From assembly GCA_030625695.1 (NCBI GenBank), contig DAOUQK010000241.1, positions 1 through 5,869 of the forward strand: a stretch of 5,869 bases of DNA, in the 5' to 3' direction. The notes beneath the pieces are model-generated. The model was given only the letters and a program-made list of their open reading frames with translations, was not told the origin of the DNA and made no database searches. Numbering within the stretch: the first letter of the stretch is position 1; each line of letters opens with the position of its first letter. Below, piece after piece: positions 1 through 4,784 of the stretch. A program made the position numbers and the translations under genes. The stretch comes from Paracoccaceae bacterium. GTDB lineage: Bacteria > Pseudomonadota > Alphaproteobacteria > Rhodobacterales > Rhodobacteraceae.

Positions 1-1
1 C

Positions 2-931
2 TATGGCGGTCCGGGGTGTGATGCGTTGCGTCAGGCGTTGGGGCAGATGAACGGGCTGGATCCCGGGACGATTATTTGTGGCAACGGGTCAGAAGAGCTT
101 TTGGATGTGATCGCCCGCAACTTTGCCCGTCCGGGAGACGAGATTCTGATTTCTCAGTTTGGCTACATCCAGTTTGAAATGACGGCGAACCGGCTGGGGG
201 CGACTTTGGTCAAAGCGCCTGAGGCCGGGTTTGTCAGCGATGTGGATGCTTTGCTGGCAGGCGTTAGCGCGCGAACAAAGTTGGTATTTCTGGCCAATCC
301 CAACAATCCGACCGGCACGGTTCTGGGGCTTGAGGAACTGGAGAGGCTGGCGCGGGGCCTGCCACCGCAAGTGGTTCTGGTGCTGGATCTGGCGTATGGC
401 GAATTTACCGGTCCTGACTATTGCGCAGACGTGCATGCGTTGGCGCAGCAACATGAAAACGTGGTGGTCACAAGGACCTTTTCCAAAGCTTACGGTTTGG
501 CCGGGCTACGGGTTGGTTGGGCCCATGCGCCGGAATGGATGATGCCGGGGTTTTACGGCGCGCGCGGCATGGGCAGTGTCAATGCGATGGCGCAGGCGGC
601 GGCGGTGGCGGCATTGCAGGATATCGACATCGTTCAGGACCGGGTCGCCCGGATCGTGGCCGAGCGCGCGAGGGTCGCGGCAGAGCTTGCCGGGATTGGC
701 ATTTCATCCCTGCCCAGTGGGGCAAATTTTCTGATGGTCACGCCGGATGGTGCCGGACCGAAAATGACCGAGGCACTGGTTGAATACCTGTTTGACGAGG
801 CCGGGATCATCGTTAACCGCACCCGAGAGGCGGGGCTAGAACCCTATCTGCGCTTTAGCCTTGGGTTGCCGGAACATAACGATCTGCTATTATCCTGCAC
901 ACGCACGTTCATGACACGTCACAGGCTTTAA
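2..931 (+). CDS. HisC-like PLP-dependent aminotransferase, 5'-truncated
   Basis: This is a class I/II (fold type I) aminotransferase of the histidinol-phosphate aminotransferase type. It would move an amino group between an amino acid or amino alcohol phosphate and a 2-oxo acid in the cytoplasm. The frame is open to the left edge (first codon TAT at base 2), so 309 residues are visible and roughly 50-60 N-terminal residues are missing compared with the usual 350-370. Numbering from base 2, the visible motifs are: YGGPG near the start, GNGSEELL (HisC signature GNGSDEL), NPNNPTG at 99-105, a D-x-x-Y motif (DLAY, D129 and Y132), the PLP-lysine motif SKAYGLAGLR with Lys162 (codon at 485-487), and the substrate-carboxylate Arg284 in LRFSLG. 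HisC proteins usually have DEAY, so Leu at the second position is a small deviation. The stop TAA overlaps the stop of the facing gene. It could be true HisC or a paralogue serving the neighbouring pathway. The family call is secure and the substrate is open. Confidence 0.93.
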   Translation, partial: YGGPGCDALRQALGQMNGLDPGTIICGNGSEELLDVIARNFARPGDEILISQFGYIQFEMTANRLGATLVKAPEAGFVSDVDALLAGVSARTKLVFLANPNNPTGTVLGLEELERLARGLPPQVVLVLDLAYGEFTGPDYCADVHALAQQHENVVVTRTFSKAYGLAGLRVGWAHAPEWMMPGFYGARGMGSVNAMAQAAAVAALQDIDIVQDRVARIVAERARVAAELAGIGISSLPSGANFLMVTPDGAGPKMTEALVEYLFDEAGIIVNRTREAGLEPYLRFSLGLPEHNDLLLSCTRTFMTRHRL

Positions 932-1911
932 CCTTTGGGTGGCATCTTGTCCAAATGCCGTAGCATCGCAACAAAGGCCCCAAGACGGTCACGTTGATAG
1001 GTAGGGATATCAAGGTCTGAATAATCCAGAAATCCCTGACCATCCCGCAACCCGTTGCGCCCGGCCTTCATATTGTCGCGGATGATTTGTGGCGCGTTAT
1101 AGCGGTCTTGCCCGGTGGCTTGCGACAGGTATTGGCTGGCGTGAAACAGGATGTCTCCACCACCCCAATCAATGAACTCCGGCAATCCAAGCACGGCAAA
1201 GCGAAAGCCAAAGCCGTATTTGGTGGCCTTGTCCACGTCTTCGGCGCTGGCCACACCTTCTTCGACGATCCGCGCCGCTTCGTTCATTGCCAGCGCCTGA
1301 ATGCGTGGCACGATATAGCCGGGGCTGGCAGCACAAACCACCGGCACCTTGCCCATGCGTTCCAGCAGGGATTTGAGGTGGGATGTTACCGCAGGATCGG
1401 TCTGTTTACCCGGTGACAATTCCACCAATGGCACCAGAAAGGCCGGGTTCAGCCAATGGGCGTTCAGGAACCGGCCCGGATGGCTGACAAACCCCTGAAG
1501 CTCATCTGAAAGGATGGTCGAGGTGGTCGAAGCGATGATGACCTCATCGCGGGCATGGGTCGAAATCAAGGTGAATGCGTCGCGTTTAATGTCAATCACC
1601 TCGGGCACACCTTCAAAGATCACGTCAGCGTCGGCCAGAGGGGTGGCCGCGTTTTCGAGGGCCAAAACGGTGACACGGGCCAGCACACTATCAACTTCAT
1701 CCGGGTTCAGCATGGCGAACCCGGCCAGCATGGTCAGGGTTGCGCGCAACTCGTCCTGTATTTGGATTTTCAGATCGGTGAACGCCGCAGGTTCTCGCGG
1801 TTTGGCGTCGATCAGGGCCACCTCATGCCCGCCGTAGGCAAAAGCGATGGCCATGCCCCGGCCCATCCGACCGGCCCCGACCAGCGCAATTGTTTCGCGG
1901 GGCGGCGTCAC
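928..1911 (-). CDS. 3-hydroxyacyl-CoA dehydrogenase-like NAD-dependent dehydrogenase
   Basis: This is a 327-residue soluble oxidoreductase with an N-terminal Rossmann domain and a C-terminal 3HCDH domain, expected to interconvert a 3-hydroxy and a 3-oxo compound. The nucleotide loop is VGAGRMG (G12, G14, G17). Asp35 ends the second strand (VALID), which favours NAD over NADP. The catalytic pair is His152 (NAHWLNP) and Glu164 (VELSPG), 12 residues apart as in human HADH, and Ser131 aligns with the active-site serine. The residue aligned with HADH Asn208 is Pro202 (GYIVPR). The following segment, with GFGFRFAVLG, recalls the carnitine dehydrogenase, L-gulonate dehydrogenase and lambda-crystallin branch, so a free hydroxy acid rather than a CoA thioester is plausible (inference). 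The GTG start overlaps the TGA of the upstream gene in GTGA. No good Shine-Dalgarno sequence precedes it, which fits translational coupling. The 3' end overlaps the aminotransferase stop on the other strand. Confidence 0.92.
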   Translation of the reverse strand: MTPPRETIALVGAGRMGRGMAIAFAYGGHEVALIDAKPREPAAFTDLKIQIQDELRATLTMLAGFAMLNPDEVDSVLARVTVLALENAATPLADADVIFEGVPEVIDIKRDAFTLISTHARDEVIIASTTSTILSDELQGFVSHPGRFLNAHWLNPAFLVPLVELSPGKQTDPAVTSHLKSLLERMGKVPVVCAASPGYIVPRIQALAMNEAARIVEEGVASAEDVDKATKYGFGFRFAVLGLPEFIDWGGGDILFHASQYLSQATGQDRYNAPQIIRDNMKAGRNGLRDGQGFLDYSDLDIPTYQRDRLGAFVAMLRHLDKMPPKG

Positions 1912-2993
1912 AGACCGAAGTCCAGCATGGCACGCATTTCATTGCGGTTCAGACCAGCCAACCCAAGTGTTTCTAACGTGCGCCCCGAGGCCCGAAAGTC
2001 GGTGTCACAAACGGCTGACGCCACAGCCAGCAACCCGGCGGCTGTTGGCACAGGCACTTTGGCCCATTCGCCAACCGAGACCAGAAACGCCAAGCCCAAT
2101 GCCACATCTTCGCGCATATAGCGGTGATCGGTCAGTTCCAGTTTTTCCCGCCAATCACCACTATCGGTCAGCTTATCATGGGCCATATTGCCGTACATCC
2201 ATTCATCGCCACCCGGAGTGTAATGATCTGCCAGCGGGAAATGCGGCGCATCATACCCAAGTGCCTCGCGCACGGCCATGCGTTCGCCGTCCAGCCGCGT
2301 GGTGACACGGCGCACGGACGCTTGGGTGCCTTCGTTGTGAATGTCCCAATGATCGAAATGTTCAATTGGCCCGGCGTTCATAATGATCAGTGGCGGGTGA
2401 ATGATTGGCCCGGCATTCATCAACGCACCCGACAAGGCATCGCCACAATCCTCGACCGCCGGATAAGCGCGCCGGATCACCGCCAGCGCGTGGTCGGCAT
2501 TACGGCGCGGGAACACACCCGTCGGCAGGCGGGTGGCGCGGGTTGTGATGGCGATGGTATCGTCACCATGTTTCCGGGTCAGATAAGGCAGTGTGCCAGC
2601 CTCGGCCAGGCTGATATCAGCCGTATTGCCGGCGTCGCGAATGATGCGGGCCATCATCCAACTGCCGAAGGTGCCGGGGGGCAGGAAAATCACCTGTCCA
2701 TCAACCAGATGATCGCCAAGCGCGCGGGCAATGTCGGCCTGAGCGTTGGCCGGGGTCGGGCAGACAATCAGCTCGGCGCCGGAGATCGCCGCACCAATGT
2801 CGTCGGTCGCCATGGCCAGCGTGACGTCTGTGGATCCGGTGTAATCGGTCAGGGTCAGCCGGTTGTCTTTTGCATTCAACGCTTTGATTCCTGCGCTGTT
2901 GCGACGCCAAAGCCGAACCCGGTGGCCTTGGTGCGTCAGATCGACCGCCGCCGCCAAAGAGCCGTTTCCACCGCCAAGAGCTGCTATTTCCAT
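1908..2993 (-). CDS. Octopine/nopaline (opine) dehydrogenase family protein
   Basis: This 361-residue, cytosolic NAD(P)-dependent enzyme belongs to the Octopine_DH family. Characterised members reversibly join an amino acid and a 2-oxo acid into an N-(1-carboxyalkyl)amino acid. Residues 1-30 form the nucleotide site, with the loop LGGGNGS at 6-12. The second strand ends WRR (29-31) with no acidic residue, which hints at NADP(H). The C-terminal catalytic domain has NAGPIIHPP with the expected catalytic His199, followed by a second NAGPIEH copy. Further on is HRYMREDVALGL with Arg291 and Asp296, matching the conserved Arg/Asp pair of this family. Length is normal. The ATG at 2993 is preceded by an AAAGGA element (3003-3008) 9 bases away. 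It is the first gene of a two-gene unit and reads divergently from the TRAP operon. Family members with other or unknown substrates are common, so the opine substrate is not proven. Confidence 0.9.
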   Translation of the reverse strand: MEIAALGGGNGSLAAAVDLTHQGHRVRLWRRNSAGIKALNAKDNRLTLTDYTGSTDVTLAMATDDIGAAISGAELIVCPTPANAQADIARALGDHLVDGQVIFLPPGTFGSWMMARIIRDAGNTADISLAEAGTLPYLTRKHGDDTIAITTRATRLPTGVFPRRNADHALAVIRRAYPAVEDCGDALSGALMNAGPIIHPPLIIMNAGPIEHFDHWDIHNEGTQASVRRVTTRLDGERMAVREALGYDAPHFPLADHYTPGGDEWMYGNMAHDKLTDSGDWREKLELTDHRYMREDVALGLAFLVSVGEWAKVPVPTAAGLLAVASAVCDTDFRASGRTLETLGLAGLNRNEMRAMLDFGL

Positions 2994-3021
2994 GTTCGGA
3001 ATTCCTTTCTGTCAGTTTTTA

Positions 3022-3054
3022 AGTTACCTTAAACGGGTAATTATTTAGGTAATT
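3022..3054. promoter_or_regulatory. Candidate operator: three TTACC/GGTAA elements at 12-bp spacing
   Basis: TTACC lies at 3024-3028, GGTAA at 3036-3040 and GGTAA at 3048-3052. Their centres (3026, 3038, 3050) are exactly 12 bp apart. The first two make an imperfect palindrome, AGTTACC-N7-GGTAATT (3022-3042), with 6 of 7 matching arm positions. The third is an exact direct copy of GGTAATT (3036-3042) at 3048-3054. Such spacing is close to one helical turn, as expected for a dimeric regulator with an extra half-site. The regulator family cannot be read from this. Confidence 0.5.
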
Positions 3055-3057
3055 CAA
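3028..3057 (-). promoter_or_regulatory. Possible promoter for the dehydrogenase unit
   Basis: On the minus strand TTGAAT (3052-3057) could act as a -35 box and TTTAAG (3028-3033) as a -10 box, separated by 18 bases. Each matches 4 of 6 positions of the sigma-70 consensus. The start of transcription would fall around 3021, leaving a short leader before the ATG at 2993. The operator-like array lies largely between and over these boxes, which would suit repression. The boxes are weak and this is a guess from position. Confidence 0.3.
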
Positions 3058-3110
3058 TATCTTGAGCTTAACACACGTACGAAAATCGAAACCCGCCCAA
3101 TGATAAGTCT

Positions 3111-3141
3111 TGCATTAGTTAACTGAAAATGCATCTTTTTT
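3111..3141 (+). promoter_or_regulatory. Inverted repeat with T-run upstream of dctP
   Basis: TGCATT (3111-3116) and AATGCA (3128-3133) are perfect 6-base inverted arms around 11 bases, which contain the palindrome AGTTAACT (3117-3124). Six Ts follow at 3136-3141. The layout resembles a weak hairpin-plus-U-tract in the dctP leader, but the stem has only two G-C pairs and would be unstable. A protein-binding site is at least as likely. Whether it lies inside the transcript depends on an unknown start site. Confidence 0.3.
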
Positions 3142-3188
3142 GCAGGGACATCACTAAATAAATCCACCAAAAACACGGGAGAATACCT

Positions 3189-4196
3189 ATGACTATGTTC
3201 AATCGACTTTCCTTGAAGGCAACGACGGCGATTGCTGCCGCTGTGCTGACGGCGACCTCGGCTATGGCCGAAGACCAGGTGAGTGCCGTTCACGCATTCC
3301 CCGGATTTCTGGTCTATACCAAGACCTTCCTGGCCATGGTCGACGATATCAACACCCGTGGGACCGGCATCGTTCATATCACCGTCAAAGGCGGCCCCGA
3401 AGCGATAGGCATGTTCCAGCAACCTGCCGCCGTGCGCGACGGTGTGGTCGACATGGTGCACACACCGGGCAGCTTTTACGGCGCATCCGTGCCTGAGATT
3501 GACGCTATGGTTGCGGCCACCGTCACACCGATGGAGGCGCGCGCCAACGGCGGTGCCGCTTTGATGGATGCAGCGCATCAGAAACGCATGGGAGTACGAC
3601 ATCTGGGCTGGATCGACGGCGGGGTGCAGTTTCATATCTATTCCGTGGCACCGCCCAAGTTTGACGCCAACGGTGTGTTGGACCTGACCGGTGTGAAGCT
3701 GCGCGACAACCCGATTTACCACGCGTTTTTTGAAGCGATGAATGCAACAACCGCATCGATGCCTGCGACCGAAGTTTATGCAGCACTTGAAAAGGGTGTT
3801 GTCGATGCCGCCGCCTGGACGTCTATCGGGCTGATGGATCTGAAGTGGGACAAGTTCATGAAATACCGCATTGATCCACAGTTCTACAACACTGACATTG
3901 GGGTGATCTTCAACAAGGAAAGCTGGGATGCCCTTAGCCCGGAATCACAAGCCCTGATCGATGAGGTGGTGATCGAGTGGGAGGCCAAATCTTACAATGA
4001 CCGTCAGGCGGATGTGAAAGCGGACGCAGCAGAGTTAGCCAATCGCGGTATGGAGTTTGTAGATCTGGGTGCCGACGCTTCGGCGCAATACCTGCAAATG
4101 GCCGATGATGCGGCCTGGGGACGGATGAAAACCCGGTTGGCCGAGGCGGGCGACGAGGCGTCCTTTGACGCGATGCGAGCGCATTATCACCCGTAA
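3189..4196 (+). CDS. dctP: TRAP transporter periplasmic substrate-binding protein (DctP family)
   Basis: This 335-residue extracytoplasmic solute receptor captures the substrate in the periplasm and delivers it to the Q/M membrane subunits. A Sec signal peptide is clear: positive residues Arg6 and Lys10, a hydrophobic Ala/Val/Leu core, and a cleavage site after Ala27 (SAMA, then ED). The DctP fold signature follows: LTGVKLRDNPIYHAFFEAM, with Arg172 as the expected ligand-carboxylate binder, then MPATEVYAALEKGVVDAAAW (191-210). The position where sialic-acid receptors carry the EN pair of DGQEN reads A-A-W here, so the ligand is probably not a sialic acid. This does not define the ligand. The start is the ATG at 3189, with GGGAGA at 3177-3182 six bases ahead. 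A second ATG two codons later is less well spaced. It is the first gene of the dctPQM operon. The symbol is the generic family name; C4-dicarboxylate transport is not implied. Confidence 0.95.
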   Translation: MTMFNRLSLKATTAIAAAVLTATSAMAEDQVSAVHAFPGFLVYTKTFLAMVDDINTRGTGIVHITVKGGPEAIGMFQQPAAVRDGVVDMVHTPGSFYGASVPEIDAMVAATVTPMEARANGGAALMDAAHQKRMGVRHLGWIDGGVQFHIYSVAPPKFDANGVLDLTGVKLRDNPIYHAFFEAMNATTASMPATEVYAALEKGVVDAAAWTSIGLMDLKWDKFMKYRIDPQFYNTDIGVIFNKESWDALSPESQALIDEVVIEWEAKSYNDRQADVKADAAELANRGMEFVDLGADASAQYLQMADDAAWGRMKTRLAEAGDEASFDAMRAHYHP

Positions 4197-4221
4197 GCGA
4201 CAAGTTTGATACAGGTTTGAT

Positions 4222-4256
4222 CCGGTGCCTGTGGCCACAGGCACCGGGTTGTTTTT
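4222..4256 (+). terminator. Strong intrinsic-terminator-like hairpin between dctP and dctQ
   Basis: Bases 4222-4247 are a perfect 26-bp palindrome, with arms CCGGTGCCTGTGG and its exact reverse complement. In RNA this gives an 11-bp G/C-rich stem with a GGCC loop. TTGTTTTT follows directly (4249-4256). The gap between dctP and dctQ (4197-4268) holds little else apart from the dctQ ribosome site. Because dctQM must still be expressed, it most likely acts as a partial terminator or as a 3' stabiliser of the dctP mRNA. Either would give more binding protein than permease, as is common for solute-binding protein genes. Confidence 0.8.
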
Positions 4257-4268
4257 GAGAGGGATAAC

Positions 4269-4763
4269 ATGCGAATTCTGGATGCGATCTGCAACTTTCT
4301 GGCCATTCTGGCCGGGACCTACCTGGTTGTTATCATGTTTGGAATTGTCATTCAGGCGACCTTGCGTTCGTTCAATTACTCCGGCTCGTCGCATATTTTC
4401 ACCTTCTCGGAGTATGGGTTGTTGTACATTGTCATGCTGGCCTCACCCTGGCTGGTGCGGCTACGCGGGCATGTGTTCATCGAGATGCTAACCGCCGCCC
4501 TGCCAACACACTTCGGGCGGCTGTTTTCGCGCGGGGTTGCGGTGCTCTGCGTGGTGATCTGCCTGTTTCTGGTCTGGTATTCCGGCGCGACAACGCTGCG
4601 GGCCTATCATTTCGGCGATGCCGACATGCGCTCGCTTGATATGCCCAAATGGATGTTGTTGGTGTCGATGCCTATCTGTTTCGGGCTGATGGCACTGAAT
4701 TTCCTGCGCTTTGTGTTCGGGGCCGAGACCCTGCATACCGGACAGGCGGGCGTACATGAATAA
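4269..4763 (+). CDS. dctQ: TRAP transporter small membrane subunit (DctQ family)
   Basis: This 164-residue inner-membrane protein pairs with DctM to form the sodium-dependent TRAP permease. Four hydrophobic segments are visible at about 8-31, 48-65, 88-106 and 128-150, the standard DctQ topology. Between helices 2 and 3 is the family motif region with SEYGLLYIVML followed by RLRGHVFIEML (Arg66-Gly67-His68), corresponding to the usual R-x-G-H-I/V stretch. Length is normal for the family. The ATG at 4269 has a good ribosome site, GAGGGA at 4259-4264, just downstream of the hairpin. The stop TAA is 21 bases before the dctM start and in the same reading frame. Confidence 0.93.
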   Translation: MRILDAICNFLAILAGTYLVVIMFGIVIQATLRSFNYSGSSHIFTFSEYGLLYIVMLASPWLVRLRGHVFIEMLTAALPTHFGRLFSRGVAVLCVVICLFLVWYSGATTLRAYHFGDADMRSLDMPKWMLLVSMPICFGLMALNFLRFVFGAETLHTGQAGVHE

Positions 4764-4784
4764 TTACTTAAGGCGCACCTGCTG

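Larger units (their letters stand above)
2994..3188. promoter_or_regulatory. Divergent intergenic promoter region between the dehydrogenase unit and the TRAP operon
   Basis: These 195 bases are the only sizeable non-coding stretch and are clearly richer in A and T than the flanking genes. They must carry the start signals for both the minus-strand dehydrogenase pair and the plus-strand dctP. The half nearer the dehydrogenase holds the TTACC/GGTAA array. The half nearer dctP holds an AGTTAACT palindrome and a TGCATT/AATGCA inverted repeat. No convincing plus-strand -35/-10 pair could be picked by eye. Co-regulation of transport and catabolism by one factor is likely from the arrangement. No regulator gene lies in the window. 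Confidence 0.7.

Noticed and set aside
934..959. Terminator hairpin at the convergent junction (GGCAT 941-945 with ATGCC 955-959)
   Set aside because: The stem has only 5 pairs and a 9-base loop, there is no T-tract, and it lies inside coding sequence.
1555..2121. 188-codon plus-strand open frame spanning the junction of the two dehydrogenase genes
   Set aside because: It has low-complexity shadow composition and is antisense to two genes coupled by a 4-base overlap.
1908..2993. Opine-metallophore (staphylopine-like) biosynthesis
   Set aside because: No nicotianamine-synthase-like gene or metallophore exporter is present, and the protein matches the Octopine_DH family better than the metallophore enzymes. 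The TRAP context points to uptake and catabolism.
2998..3005. GGAATTCC palindrome just upstream of the opine-type dehydrogenase start
   Set aside because: It is eight bases long and formed largely by the ribosome-binding site, with no sign of a regulatory partner.
2124..3032. 302-codon open frame on the plus strand opposite the opine-type dehydrogenase
   Set aside because: The product shows no recognisable domain, while the minus strand encodes a full-length, motif-complete enzyme. It also runs across the divergent promoter region.
3110..3144. Sigma-54 type promoter suggested by TTGCA/TTGCAT near dctP
   Set aside because: The -24 GG element is missing at the required distance upstream of both the TTGCAT at 3110 and the TTGCAG at 3140.
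3054..3722. Long open frame on the minus strand opposite dctP
   Set aside because: It is antisense to a well-supported dctP. Its translation is rich in His and Arg with no family motifs, as expected for a shadow frame of G/C-rich coding DNA.
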